The notes below the pieces were generated by a model. It ran no database searches. It was not told the origin of the DNA and saw nothing but the letters and a program-made list of their open reading frames with translations. 64,000 nt of DNA. Source: Peribacillus simplex (lineage in GTDB: Bacteria > Bacillota > Bacilli > Bacillales > DSM-1321). Position 1 is the first letter of the stretch. Each line of letters starts with the position of its first letter. Shown here one piece after another: positions 53,371-63,011 of this stretch. The translations under genes were made by a program, and so were the position numbers. The stretch covers positions 5,277,001-5,341,000 of the forward strand of contig NZ_CP126106.1 in the NCBI RefSeq assembly GCF_030123325.1. Reading direction: 5' to 3'.

Positions 53371-53733
53371 TTAGCAATTCTCCGGCGTTCCGGCGTTTTT
53401 TGCCGTTTTGAAGGAAGACCCGCAACCGCATGAAGCGATAGCATTTGGGTTTTCGATCGTAAAGCCTCCGCCCATCATCGTTTGTTTATAATCAATTACC
53501 GTTCCATTCAATATATCTGCATCCTCGGGGTCAACAAGGATCTTAATTTCAAACTGTTCCAGCTGACTGTCTTTTTCCCCGGGCTCTTGTTCAAAACCCA
53601 TTCCGTAGGATAATCCGCTGCAGCCTCCGCCTTTAACGGCAACTCTTAAAAATGAACCCTCTTCGCCATTATGTTTCATCATTTCTTTTATCTGAAAAGC
53701 GGCAGCTTCCGTTATTTGAACAACTTCACTCAC
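53371..53733 (-). CDS. yutM: HesB/IscA-type iron-sulfur carrier (YutM/ErpA)
   Basis: A 120-residue A-type Fe-S carrier. The three conserved cysteines are in GGGCSGLSYGM and ASCGCGSSF. It accepts clusters from the SUF scaffold and hands them to apoproteins. GTG start nine bases after AAGGAGGG. Neighbours yuzB, yutJ, yuzD and NifU-like yutI form a redox/Fe-S neighbourhood as in B. subtilis. Confidence 0.93.
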   Translation of the reverse strand: MSEVVQITEAAAFQIKEMMKHNGEEGSFLRVAVKGGGCSGLSYGMGFEQEPGEKDSQLEQFEIKILVDPEDADILNGTVIDYKQTMMGGGFTIENPNAIASCGCGSSFKTAKNAGTPENC

Positions 53734-53946
53734 AATAAATCCCTCCTTCTTCTGATATGTGAGATAGAACTATTTCTCTTTATAGTATATACCAAAGAAA
53801 TTCCCACGCTCAATTTTCCAGCTTGAAAAAATTCATATTCCCCCACCTATTTTACCAACAAAAATTTGTTTATAATAAAAGTCATAGGTATAATGAACCG
53901 ATCTGTTGGCCCTAATCCCAAATTCCAATAAAGGGGGTAATCTCCA

Positions 53947-54621
53947 TCGAAGGTATACATCCTCTATATGACAAAAGCATGGAATGCCTTTTATGCAAGC
54001 AAAAATCAACCACTAAAAAGGTACGGTCGCGTTTTGTAAAAGTAGCTAAGTATGATACGGACTTTCACCCCATTTATGATTCAACCGTTAACGCACTTTA
54101 CTATAATATTTTTGTTTGCCCTCACTGCGGCTTTTCTTATTCCGAAGATTTCTCCCGGTACTTCCCCCCACTACAATGGAAACCATTATGGAAAAAGTCA
54201 GCTCCCAGTGGGTTCCCCATCATTTCAGCAAGGAGAGATCCATTAAAGATGCGATCAATACATACAAGCTGGCAAGTTATTGCGGAGCTTTAAAAAAGGA
54301 AAAACATATAACCCTTGCCGGAATCTGTTTACGGATAGCCTGGCTATACAGGATCAACCAAACCACGGAACAAGAAGAAAGATTTTTGAGGTTCGCCCTG
54401 AAGGAATATGAAGCATCCATTCAACAGGGGACTTCAGCGGCACCCAGGTATCTGAAGCAAGGCTCCTATATCTCGCTGGCGACATTTCAAGAAGGATAGG
54501 AAATGAAAAGGCAGCCATCTAGTATTTTTCATTAGTGTTCGAAAGACAAAAAAATGCCCGGGAAGCCTCCATTATCCAGATGGCCAGGGATCGCTTTCAG
54601 GAACTTAAGCAGAAACATTGA
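53947..54621 (+). pseudogene. Inactivated DUF2225 family protein gene
   Basis: Remnant of a roughly 225-residue DUF2225 protein. It has a zinc-ribbon N-terminus (MECLLCKQKSTTKKVRSRFV with CLLC, then VCPHCGFSYSEDF). A one-base deletion near 54172 moves the frame: SRYFPPLQW should continue TMETIMEKVSSQWVPHH, which is found in the next frame. A second shift lies near 54440 and a stop interrupts the end. The expected start region (IEGIHPLYDKS) begins with ATC instead of a start codon. All lesions are small, so decay is recent. Function of the family unknown. Confidence 0.85.
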
Positions 54622-54651
54622 ACACCCCGCCCGTTGCTGCATAACTGATAA

Positions 54652-54687
54652 TTAAAAAGGCTGTTCCATCGAGGAACAGCCTTTTAA
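54652..54687. terminator. Bidirectional terminator between the DUF2225 remnant and yuzB
   Basis: Stem AAAAAGGCTGTTCC/GGAACAGCCTTTT. Confidence 0.9.
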
Positions 54688-54701
54688 TTCGCCGTTGATG
54701 A

Positions 54702-54938
54702 TTAGAACATTTCAAATTCATCAATGTACTTATATATTTTATCCACCAATTCATCCGTTGTGTCACCAAAAACCACTTCACCGTTTACAAGAGCATATAA
54801 GTTACTGGAGCATCTGCCGCAATATCCCAGACAACCATATTCTATGATATCTAAATTCGGATCCCTCTCCAATCTTTCCAGAGCCTCCTGAGCTCCACTG
54901 GCCAGATTGCTTACACAAAATTCAATAATCGGGTACAT
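54702..54938 (-). CDS. yuzB: DUF1450/UPF0349 family protein YuzB
   Basis: 78 residues as in B. subtilis YuzB. Cysteines at FCVSNL and EYGCLGYCGRCSSNLY suggest a thioredoxin-like [2Fe-2S] ferredoxin-type or metal-binding fold. Function unknown. GAGGTG precedes the ATG by five bases. Confidence 0.92.
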   Translation of the reverse strand: MYPIIEFCVSNLASGAQEALERLERDPNLDIIEYGCLGYCGRCSSNLYALVNGEVVFGDTTDELVDKIYKYIDEFEMF

Positions 54939-55224
54939 TGTTTCACCTCACAGTTACTAACAAACCATCTTATTACTTTTCCCATATACAGTCAATATTT
55001 ACGCATAAAAAATCAGCCGATTTCAAGATATCGGTTGTGATTTCCTTTTATATTCGTTATACTTTTGTCGGGGTACGTAAAAAAAGAAAATTATCTAATT
55101 TTTTATTCTTGTTACTAATTGGGGTATATATATTTATTTAAACTTTAAAGGGGACCATTTGGGGGAATCCTATAGTTAAATGCTAGTCAAATTTTCAAGA
55201 GATCAAATAAAGGGGAAAAATCAT

Positions 55225-56292
55225 ATGAAGAATCTAGTCATACTTGGTGGCGGGTATGGTGGTATGCGCATGTTGCAAAGATTGCTGCCTAATCAGCTTC
55301 CTGAAAATGTGAGCATCACGCTTATCGACCGTAATCCTTATCACTGCTTAAAAACGGAATATTATGCTTTAGCAGCAGGCACCATTCCAGATCAGCACAT
55401 CCGTGTTGCATTTCCTGAACATCCTCGCTTGAAGAACGTATACGGAGAAGTACTTTCCATCGATATGGAAAATAAACAAGTCATTATAGAAAATCAAGAT
55501 CCTGTCGTTTATGATGATTTAGTCATTGGCCTTGGCTGCGAAGATAAATACCACGATATTCCTGGTGCAGACACACATACTTACAGTATCCAAACAATCG
55601 ATAAATCACGCCGCACATATTCAGCTTTGAATAATTTAGGTGCCGGTGCAACCGTTTCTATCGTTGGTGGCGGACTGAGTGGTGTTGAGCTTGCAAGTGA
55701 ATTGATTGAAAGCCGTTCAGATTTAAACGTTAAGCTATTCGACCGTGGACCGCATATTTTATCTGCATTCCCAGAAAGATTAAGTACTTTTGTTGAATCA
55801 TGGTTCGATAAACATACAATCGAGATCGTCCACCATTCAAATATAACGAAAGTTGAACCAAACCTTCTTTATAATGGCGACGAAGCCGTACAAAGCGATG
55901 TCATCGTATGGACAGCTGGAATTCAGCCAAGTAAGATCATCCGCGATATGGATATTGAAAAGGACCGTCAAGGAAGAGCTGTTCTGACTCCTCAGCATTT
56001 CCTTCCTAATGATGACAGCATCTTTGTCGTCGGCGACTGTGCGAGCCTGCCTCATGCGCCAAGTGCTCAATTAGCGGAGTCCCAAGCAGAGCAAATCGTC
56101 CAAGTTCTTGTGAAGAAATGGGCAAATGAACCACTTCCGGAAAGCTTCCCTACGATGAAATTAAAAGGAACATTAGGTTCCCTTGGGAAGAAACAAGGTT
56201 TTGGACTTGTTGCAAATCGCCCAATCACAGGCAGAGTGGCACGCCTTATGAAATCAGGCATCCTCTGGATGTATAAATACCATAACGGTTGA
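55225..56292 (+). CDS. yutJ: NADH dehydrogenase-like flavoprotein YutJ
   Basis: 355 residues, the length of B. subtilis YutJ. FAD site LVILGGGYGGMRMLQRLLPN, NAD site VSIVGGGLSGVELASELIES, and DSIFVVGDCASLPHAPSAQL. A second NDH-2-like protein in the window besides YumB, with about the same plan but divergent sequence. ATG after AAAGGGG. The 286-bp upstream gap holds a hairpin-like CCGAT/ATCGG near 55018-55036; promoter not resolved. Confidence 0.9.
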   Translation: MKNLVILGGGYGGMRMLQRLLPNQLPENVSITLIDRNPYHCLKTEYYALAAGTIPDQHIRVAFPEHPRLKNVYGEVLSIDMENKQVIIENQDPVVYDDLVIGLGCEDKYHDIPGADTHTYSIQTIDKSRRTYSALNNLGAGATVSIVGGGLSGVELASELIESRSDLNVKLFDRGPHILSAFPERLSTFVESWFDKHTIEIVHHSNITKVEPNLLYNGDEAVQSDVIVWTAGIQPSKIIRDMDIEKDRQGRAVLTPQHFLPNDDSIFVVGDCASLPHAPSAQLAESQAEQIVQVLVKKWANEPLPESFPTMKLKGTLGSLGKKQGFGLVANRPITGRVARLMKSGILWMYKYHNG

Positions 56293-56311
56293 TTCCAACC
56301 CATGCTATATT

Positions 56312-56356
56312 AAACTGGCCCAATGAGCTGCATGCAGCTCATGGGTCAGTTTTTCT
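56312..56356 (+). terminator. Intrinsic terminator of yutJ
   Basis: Long stem AAACTG-CCC-ATGAGCTG/CAGCTCAT-GG-CAGTTT with a T-run. Confidence 0.85.
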
Positions 56357-56376
56357 TATTTCTTCTTCATTATATA

Positions 56377-56706
56377 TCACCCTTGCATCGTATATCCGTA
56401 TTTTTCCATGGTTTCCACTACTTTTTTCAGACGCACATTTCCTTCTGCAATGATGTCACCTTCAATGAGGACCAGTGGATAAAATAAATCATCCTCGATC
56501 ATCTTCGCGGCAAAGCTCTTTTGCTTCAACGATTCTGGGGGATTATACATATCTATATAGGATATTTTGAATTTCTGATCAGGAAACTTTCTCGTTAAAG
56601 CGGCTTCTAACCACTCGCAGGTATCTTTCGAAGAGGGGAGATTCACACAACTCGCGCAAATTTGCTCCGCTCCATACACCTCTATCTCAATTTCTTTCAT
56701 TACCAT
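56377..56706 (-). CDS. yuzD: DUF1462 family protein YuzD
   Basis: 109 residues with a thioredoxin/glutaredoxin-like fold. A CxxC-type pair is present (EQICASCVNLPSSKDTCEWL) and FYPLVLIEGDIIAEGNVRL is the typical end. Likely a redox or Fe-S accessory protein next to NifU-like yutI; activity unknown. AGGAGG lies six bases before the ATG. Confidence 0.9.
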   Translation of the reverse strand: MVMKEIEIEVYGAEQICASCVNLPSSKDTCEWLEAALTRKFPDQKFKISYIDMYNPPESLKQKSFAAKMIEDDLFYPLVLIEGDIIAEGNVRLKKVVETMEKYGYTMQG

Positions 56707-56873
56707 ACTCTTCCTCCTTCATTTTAGTATGTTTACTTCATTTTGAATACTTTTTAGAACCATTCACCTGTTTCCATCTTACCAGAATAATATAGATTAT
56801 ATTTCCGCAAAGTTACAGTTGGATTTTTTATTACCTTCGCATTATAATATGATTAGGAAAGGAGTCGATTGCA

Positions 56874-57113
56874 ATGTCCGACCAACAAACAATGGAAGTC
56901 CAAGTTCAAGAGGTTCTAGATAAGCTTCGTCCGTTTCTTCTTCGTGATGGCGGTGACTGTGAACTAGTTGACGTAGAAGATGGAATTGTAAAATTACGAT
57001 TACTAGGAGCATGCGGAAGCTGTCCAAGTTCGACCATTACGCTAAAAGCTGGGATTGAGCGTGCCCTTCTTGAAGAAGTTCCCGGTGTAGTGGAAGTTGA
57101 ACAAGTTTTCTAA
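56874..57113 (+). CDS. yutI: NifU-like C-terminal domain Fe-S scaffold/carrier (YutI)
   Basis: A 79-residue Nfu-type domain: LDKLRPFLLRDGGDCELVDV and the cluster cysteines in LLGACGSCPSSTITLKAGIE. It binds a [4Fe-4S] cluster for transfer to targets. AAAGGAG precedes the ATG by nine bases. Divergent from yuzD. B. subtilis YutI is somewhat longer as I recall; the domain itself is complete here. Confidence 0.95.
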   Translation: MSDQQTMEVQVQEVLDKLRPFLLRDGGDCELVDVEDGIVKLRLLGACGSCPSSTITLKAGIERALLEEVPGVVEVEQVF

Positions 57114-57211
57114 TAGCCCTTTAAAATAACATGCAGCGTATGGATGAAGGATCACTTCATCTATACACGTTCAACCTTTTGCATGCAGGCCGGAATCATT
57201 TCTGGACTGTA

Positions 57212-57284
57212 ATAAAAATAAAGCTGACTCGGCTTTTGCCCTATCAAATGAATTGATACGGCTTAACACGGGTCAGCTTTTTTA
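57212..57284 (-). terminator. Large terminator hairpin of the hom-thrC-thrB operon
   Basis: Outer stem AAAGCTGAC/GTCAGCTTT, an inner GCC-ATCAA/TTGAT-GGC hairpin, and a TTTATTTTTATT tail on the minus strand. Confidence 0.8.
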
Positions 57285-57307
57285 TATGGACGGCAAATGA
57301 ACATGGC

Positions 57308-58252
57308 TCACGATTTCAAAAACTTCAATTCCTTTTTTTCCTGCTCTGAAAGGATTGCCGTATAACTGCCCTCATTATCGATTTCCAATTCTTTCACAAG
57401 GAATTCCGGAAACCTTTCTTTCAAACCAGTGAGCAAACCTTCACTTTTTTCTGCAGATGATAAGCATAGAACAGTTGGTCCCGCTCCGCTTAGTGCTGCA
57501 CCAAATCCGCCTTCATTAAGGACAACTTCTTCTATAAGCGCTAAATGAGGGACCAACTCGGCTCTATATGGCTGATGGAAACGATCACTTTGCATCATTT
57601 CACCAACAAGCTTCCAATCTTTTGATAGGACTCCCGCCAGCAAAACATTAGCGGCTGCACTTCCGCTTATCGCATCTTTATAGGAAAGCGAATTCGGAAG
57701 GACATTTCTTGAATCCTCAGTAAGCAATTCAAAATCGGGAATGACAGCAATCACCTTAACTCCCTCGATTGGAAACGACACGACATCCGTTCTTTCATCC
57801 GTATGAAGGCCCACAACCAATCCACCATACACAGATGCCCCCGCATTATCCGGATGCCCCTCAAAGATGGAAGCATGCCTATTTTTCTCATCATCGGATA
57901 AATGAAGTTCACCAACGATGTTCGCCAATTCAATCCCCGCCACAATGGCAGAGGCACTGCTTCCAAGACCCCGCGCAAGTGGAATTTCGCTAGAAACGAA
58001 AAGCCGGCATGGGGATAGTTCCTTTCCATAGGAAGCCGCCGTTTCCTTGGCAATTTGGACGATATAATTACGATCATCCCTTGGAAAAACAGACATTTCC
58101 TCTGAAAGCGGAACGACCTCCCAATGATCTGATGAAGATCCGTGTATTTCCAGGTAAAGTCCTAACGCCAAGCCGATGGAATCGAATCCTGGGCCTAAGT
58201 TGGCCGTACTTGCTGGTACACGGATCAAGAACATCTCCGATTCTGCACTCAT
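57308..58252 (-). CDS. thrB: Homoserine kinase
   Basis: A 314-residue GHMP kinase phosphorylating homoserine with ATP. The glycine-rich ATP loop is IPLARGLGSSASAIVAGIE (about residues 90-108), motif 1 is VPASTANLGPGFDSIGLAL and motif 3 FGAALSGAGPTVLCL. Its ATG overlaps the thrC stop by four bases. Last gene of hom-thrC-thrB. Confidence 0.96.
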   Translation of the reverse strand: MSAESEMFLIRVPASTANLGPGFDSIGLALGLYLEIHGSSSDHWEVVPLSEEMSVFPRDDRNYIVQIAKETAASYGKELSPCRLFVSSEIPLARGLGSSASAIVAGIELANIVGELHLSDDEKNRHASIFEGHPDNAGASVYGGLVVGLHTDERTDVVSFPIEGVKVIAVIPDFELLTEDSRNVLPNSLSYKDAISGSAAANVLLAGVLSKDWKLVGEMMQSDRFHQPYRAELVPHLALIEEVVLNEGGFGAALSGAGPTVLCLSSAEKSEGLLTGLKERFPEFLVKELEIDNEGSYTAILSEQEKKELKFLKS

Positions 58253-59310
58253 GCCTGCTTCACACCCTGCAGATGTTCTAAAATGACTTCTTCATCCATT
58301 GGCAGCAATGTCGGTTGAATCGTGCTTGTATTGACTGCCACATTCGGATCTTTCAATCCATTTCCAGTCAATACAGCGACAATCTTACTTCCTTTTTTGA
58401 TTTCTCCGCTTTTTAGTTGTTTATAGATACCTGCAATGGAAGCACAAGATGCCGGCTCTGCAAATACCCCTTCTTTTTTAGCAAGGAAATGATAGGCTTC
58501 CAGAATTTCTTCGTCTGTCACCTCATCAATTTTGCCTTTGGATTCTTTCGCTGCTTCCACAGCAAAGTTCCAACTTGCAGGATTTCCAATCCGGATGGCT
58601 GTTGCAATCGTTTCTGGATTTTCAATGATGCTATCCCGGACAATTGCAGCCGCACCTTCAGCTTCGAACCCTCTCATTTCAGGAAGGCCCGTTTGTTTCG
58701 ATTCGTTATATTCTTTAAACCCTTTCCAGTAAGCGGTTATATTGCCTGCATTCCCGACAGGAAGCGCCAAAATATCCGGTGCCGAGCCGAGAGCGTCACA
58801 AATTTCGAAAGCAGCTGTCTTCTGCCCTTCAATCCGGTATGGGTTGACCGAATTCACAAGAGTTATCGGTGAGCTCTCACTAAGTGAACGGACGATTTTT
58901 AAAGCCTGGTCGAAGTTCCCTTCGATCGAGATGATTTCCGCTCCATACATAACGGCTTGGGCAAGCTTGCCCATGGCTATTTTACCTTCCGGGATGACAA
59001 CGATACAGCGCAGGTTCGCACGGGCCGCATAAGCTGCTGCGGCTGCTGATGTATTCCCGGTGGAAGCACAGATGATCGTGTCGCTGCCCTCTTCTATCGC
59101 TTTGGCGACGGCCATGACCATTCCGCGGTCTTTAAACGACCCAGTTGGATTTGCCCCTTCATATTTTACATGTAAATCGATTCCCCACTCTTCGGATAAT
59201 CGATTCAGTCTGATTAAAGGTGTATTACCCTCCAAAAGAGTTAGTGCGGGTGTGTTTTCATTAACGGGTAAAAAGTCTTTATACGTACTTATAAGTCCTT
59301 GCCAGCTCAT
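58249..59310 (-). CDS. thrC: Threonine synthase
   Basis: A 353-residue PLP enzyme of fold type II converting O-phosphohomoserine to threonine. PLP lysine in NPTGSFKDRGMVMAVAKAIE, phosphate loop in LPVGNAGNITAYW, ASTGNTSAAAAAYAAR nearby. Overlaps hom (upstream) and thrB (downstream) by four bases each, so the operon is fully coupled. Confidence 0.96.
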   Translation of the reverse strand: MSWQGLISTYKDFLPVNENTPALTLLEGNTPLIRLNRLSEEWGIDLHVKYEGANPTGSFKDRGMVMAVAKAIEEGSDTIICASTGNTSAAAAAYAARANLRCIVVIPEGKIAMGKLAQAVMYGAEIISIEGNFDQALKIVRSLSESSPITLVNSVNPYRIEGQKTAAFEICDALGSAPDILALPVGNAGNITAYWKGFKEYNESKQTGLPEMRGFEAEGAAAIVRDSIIENPETIATAIRIGNPASWNFAVEAAKESKGKIDEVTDEEILEAYHFLAKKEGVFAEPASCASIAGIYKQLKSGEIKKGSKIVAVLTGNGLKDPNVAVNTSTIQPTLLPMDEEVILEHLQGVKQA

Positions 59311-60605
59311 TTGATGTCCTCTCCTTCAACTCTGTATGTGCTTTTCACTTCTCTTACCATATTGTAATCATTTAATTTCTGTATTATTTGCTCAAATGCA
59401 GCCTTTGTGGCAGTATGCGTAACCAATACGATTTCGGAAGATTCCTTTTCATCCAGGGGCAATTGAAGGATTTTATCGAATCCTACCCCATGCTCGGCAA
59501 ATAAATTCGTGATTTTGGCTAAAACGCCAACTTCATCTTGAACATGTAATCGAATGAAGAACTTAGCGAAAATCTCAGTACCATCTTTTAATTGTTTCGG
59601 GTACTGAGGTGAAACGGCACTGCGGCCATTTACGCCCAGCCTCATATTCTTGATGACCGTCACCATATCCGAAACGACAGCAGTCGCAGTAGGAAGGCTG
59701 CCAGCCCCCGGTCCGTAAAACATCGTTTCCCCTACGGCTTCCCCATAAACGTATACAGCATTATACTCATTATTTACCGATGCTAACGGATGTGCTTCAG
59801 GAAGAAGTGCAGGCTGGACACTTACTTCGACCCTATCCCCTGCCCTGGAAGCGACGCCGATCAACTTCATTGTATAACCAAGCTTCTTACTATATCTCAA
59901 ATCCTCTTCGGATATCTCGGTTATGCCCTGTACCTCAACATCATTCAAGCCTATGTTCATTGAGAACCCGAGTGTTGAAAGGATCGCCATTTTACGGGCC
60001 GCATCCAAACCGCCTACATCGGCTGTCGGATCGGATTCAGCAAATCCCAGCTCCTGAGCTTCCTTCAATACGTCATCATATGCTCTGCCTTCCTTGCTCA
60101 TTTTCGTTAAAATGAAGTTTGTCGTTCCATTGACGATTCCCATCATTTTCGTGATGCGGTCAGAAGATAATCCATCCACAAGTCCGCGTAAAATCGGAAT
60201 TCCCCCTGCAACACTTGCTTCATAGAACAAATCACATTGATTCTCGGTGGCCAATTCCAGCAATTCCGGTCCATATAAAGCCATTAGGTCTTTATTGGCC
60301 GTAACGATATGCTTTTTATTCTTTATTGCCTCTATCAGATAACCGCGTGTTTCTTCGATTCCACCCATCACTTCTATTACAACATCAATCTCGGGATTCG
60401 AAAGGATATCCTCAGGATTGTCAGTTAACATACCTTTATCGATCTCGACAAGCCTCTCCTTCGTCGTGTCTTTGACTAGTATCTTCTTAACGGATATGGA
60501 ACAGCCCACTTGGTGCATGAGCTTGTCCTGATGCCTTTCAATGATTTGTACGACTCCTGATCCAACTGTACCTAACCCCAATAAACCGATCGAGATGGCT
60601 TTCAT
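59307..60605 (-). CDS. hom: Homoserine dehydrogenase
   Basis: A 432-residue enzyme reducing aspartate semialdehyde to homoserine. NAD(P) site ISIGLLGLGTVGSGVVQIIE, catalytic domain VANKDLMA-type segment (HIVTANKDLMALYGPELLEL) and substrate loop GLDAARKMAILSTLGF. A C-terminal ACT domain (LHVQDEVGVLAKITNLFAEH) gives threonine feedback. ATG after AAGGGGGAACC. First gene of the threonine operon. Confidence 0.96.
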   Translation of the reverse strand: MKAISIGLLGLGTVGSGVVQIIERHQDKLMHQVGCSISVKKILVKDTTKERLVEIDKGMLTDNPEDILSNPEIDVVIEVMGGIEETRGYLIEAIKNKKHIVTANKDLMALYGPELLELATENQCDLFYEASVAGGIPILRGLVDGLSSDRITKMMGIVNGTTNFILTKMSKEGRAYDDVLKEAQELGFAESDPTADVGGLDAARKMAILSTLGFSMNIGLNDVEVQGITEISEEDLRYSKKLGYTMKLIGVASRAGDRVEVSVQPALLPEAHPLASVNNEYNAVYVYGEAVGETMFYGPGAGSLPTATAVVSDMVTVIKNMRLGVNGRSAVSPQYPKQLKDGTEIFAKFFIRLHVQDEVGVLAKITNLFAEHGVGFDKILQLPLDEKESSEIVLVTHTATKAAFEQIIQKLNDYNMVREVKSTYRVEGEDIK

Positions 60606-60666
60606 ATTTTGGTTCCCCCTTAAAAACTGTTTGCCTGAAGAAGACGTTTGTATTTGTATAGTAGAC

Positions 60667-60695
60667 ATTATATGTTTAATTCATATAATTAGCAA
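60667..60695 (-). promoter_or_regulatory. Sigma-A promoter of hom with overlapping palindrome
   Basis: On the minus strand TTGCTA (60690-60695), 17 bp, TATAAT (60667-60672). ATTATATG-7-CATATAAT (60667-60689) is a perfect 8-bp inverted repeat covering the spacer and -10, the position of a repressor operator. The leader of about 55 nt excludes a T-box. Confidence 0.7.
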
Positions 60696-60793
60696 TAGTT
60701 GAAAAGATGAATGCACGAACTTTTTTCGTCCATCTCTTGAACGAGTAAGAACGGGTAAAGCTAAACTTTTATGGGAAACCATTTTGGTGATCA

Positions 60794-61708
60794 TTACTTA
60801 ACGCTCTTCAATGAATCATTTGTACCCATTACAATATGCGGCTTTTGCACGGGATCCATCCATTTCAGTAAACTGAGGACATTCTTTTCGGCCGTGGCCG
60901 TACACCCAGCCGTCGGTTTTGCACTCCCTCTCCATACATGAAGAAAGATTGCACTTCCTTTTCCTTTTACGATGGGATTCGTATTATAATTGATGACTGC
61001 CCCATACTTATAGAGTTCATGATTCATCCTTTCGAAAGACTTCCATTTAACTGCAGGATTACCTTTATAGGTTTTCCACTTGTTATAATCCGTGGATGTC
61101 TGATCATCAACCCAGTAGTCATATTTGGTCGTTTTCTTATAACTCATTTTCACTCCTGCCGGCTTCGTTTCGCTTCCAAAGGCCGTACCAAAGGAAAAAA
61201 TCCCGACCGGGGATTTCCCATCACCCTCTTTTTTGCTCTTCGTGAAGCCGTTCTTCCCAATGACACCGTCCATCTTCTTCAATGCCCGGCGCCATTCCCC
61301 TTGTTTCTTCTCATAAGTTTGGATCGTGACCTTCGTATCACCCATCGCTTTACCTGTCACAGATACAACTTGGTTAACGCCTTTTCTCCCATCGAATTTC
61401 TTCAAAATGGCTTTTTCACCGGAACTGAAAACCTCTTTTGCATCCGCCATATTGATATATGCTGTCTTGTTTGAGTGACAGACCTTATACCAGCTTCCAG
61501 TTCTTCCGCTTGCCGACAATTCTTTATTTTTCTTATAAGTTTTTAATGTTTTACTTGCAGCCGACGCTTTTTCCTTCACATCCGCTTCAGACTTCATGAC
61601 AATCTTGAATTGAGTTACTTCGCAGCCCGTTTTCGTTTCAGCTTTCGCAAGATTTGCCGTTTGGATGAATAAAAGGGCTATAAGGGCGGCCATCATCAAT
61701 CTTTTCAT
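60794..61708 (-). CDS. Secreted L,D-transpeptidase (YkuD domain) with SH3-like domain
   Basis: A 304-residue exported protein. Residues 1-23 form a signal peptide (ends AKA), residues 25-95 a bacterial SH3-like domain, and the rest a YkuD-type domain with the catalytic HVWRGSAKPTAGCTA (His...Gly-Cys). Would form or cut peptide bonds in peptidoglycan; some relatives anchor proteins. AAGGATGG precedes the ATG. Inserted between hom and yutH relative to B. subtilis. Confidence 0.88.
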   Translation of the reverse strand: MKRLMMAALIALLFIQTANLAKAETKTGCEVTQFKIVMKSEADVKEKASAASKTLKTYKKNKELSASGRTGSWYKVCHSNKTAYINMADAKEVFSSGEKAILKKFDGRKGVNQVVSVTGKAMGDTKVTIQTYEKKQGEWRRALKKMDGVIGKNGFTKSKKEGDGKSPVGIFSFGTAFGSETKPAGVKMSYKKTTKYDYWVDDQTSTDYNKWKTYKGNPAVKWKSFERMNHELYKYGAVINYNTNPIVKGKGSAIFLHVWRGSAKPTAGCTATAEKNVLSLLKWMDPVQKPHIVMGTNDSLKSVK

Positions 61709-61813
61709 GGTCCCATCCTTCCGCAGTGATCAACTATCTAATTATTCTAAAAAATCTTGTTATCATCATAACATAGTAAGTAAGGATGAATCATATTTCT
61801 TTCCCGTTTTTAT

Positions 61814-62815
61814 CTAAATCCAGTCAATTTTAGGCAAATCATATTGCTTGGCAGGGACCTCTGCCAATTCATAAAAATGTTTGAGGAAGGACTCATATTG
61901 TTGGGAGGATTTCGTGATCGAGGATAGTTTATCTTCCAATTGGTTCGACCTCGATTCCGTCGTTTTTGAAAAATACTCTTCCACAGTTTCAAAATAATGA
62001 ATGGGAAATAGCATCCTCGAATATAATAACCGGGCCGAAAAGCTGGAGAACGGTTCTATGGACTGATATTCGTGAAAAAAATGGGCAATCCCCCGCTGAT
62101 GGGTATGCACATGTTGAAAATAATGTTCCCTCACCCATTCCGCGACATCCCTTGTTCCGTGGTCAAATACCCAATCGAACGGATTTTTCATCCACTTATT
62201 GCTTCTCCAGGTATCATGTAAAAAACGTTCATAACATACCGTTCCACTATCGACAATTTGCGGGGTATCATCGATTTCCGTGTCGACTAAATATTGAATC
62301 GCATTTTCACCCAGGACCATATAATAGGGAAAGGTTTCTATAAATAATTTTTCAAACTGGTTATCAGGATGGGCGCTGAGCTTATCCCGCCAAATCTTTT
62401 CTAACTGATCGATCCTTCGTTCCCAGAGTTCTTTCCATTTGCCGATCCTTGAACATGTTCGAATCGTATCATTAATAGTTCTCCCACGCTGATGGAATCT
62501 TGCCAGACGTCTTCCTGGGTTGAAATTTTTCGGACCTTCCAATGCCTGATTGGCAAGAAGGACGAATAACTGTTCATCTGCTTCCGAAACATAGCTCCCA
62601 TGATTGGCAAGGACAAAGGCGGATACGTGACGATCACCTTGTGAAATCAGATGTTGGGACATTTTATAACGTTCCACTAATTCCTCCTGCTCCATATTTT
62701 CAATGGGAACGATACTGTAAACCATATTCCCTGAACGGAAGCTTGGAAACCTGACATTGGCTTCCTCAAGCTCCACCTGTATACCATAATTATTAAAAAT
62801 GATTTCTTCTATCAT
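61814..62815 (-). CDS. yutH: Spore coat protein YutH (CotS-like)
   Basis: A 333-residue protein of the CotS/YutH group, which has a kinase-like fold but lacks a clear nucleotide-binding loop. Family features: NPGRRLARFHQRG in the first half and DWVFDHGTRDVAEWVREHYF near residue 215. Coat-associated in B. subtilis. GAAGGGGG precedes the ATG. Divergent from yutG. Confidence 0.88.
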   Translation of the reverse strand: MIEEIIFNNYGIQVELEEANVRFPSFRSGNMVYSIVPIENMEQEELVERYKMSQHLISQGDRHVSAFVLANHGSYVSEADEQLFVLLANQALEGPKNFNPGRRLARFHQRGRTINDTIRTCSRIGKWKELWERRIDQLEKIWRDKLSAHPDNQFEKLFIETFPYYMVLGENAIQYLVDTEIDDTPQIVDSGTVCYERFLHDTWRSNKWMKNPFDWVFDHGTRDVAEWVREHYFQHVHTHQRGIAHFFHEYQSIEPFSSFSARLLYSRMLFPIHYFETVEEYFSKTTESRSNQLEDKLSSITKSSQQYESFLKHFYELAEVPAKQYDLPKIDWI

Positions 62816-63011
62816 GGAATGGCCCCCTTCATCAAATGGATATAATAAATATTGGACATCATATACTTATATATATGTGGAGTAACCCGTTTTCTGAATG
62901 ATTATCGAAACCTTATAAGAAATTCCAATCAAAACATCTTCCGTGGGTTTTCAGTTTAATCAAATCAAACTACCTGCATTAGAACTTTAATATAGAGAAA
63001 TGGGTGATGAC

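Noticed and set aside
55100..55130. SigB promoter before yutJ (GGGGTATAT)
   Set aside because: No GTTTAA-like -35 at the right distance.
60606..60793. T-box leader before hom
   Set aside because: The promoter lies about 60 bp from the start codon, leaving no room for a T-box, and no antiterminator motif is seen.
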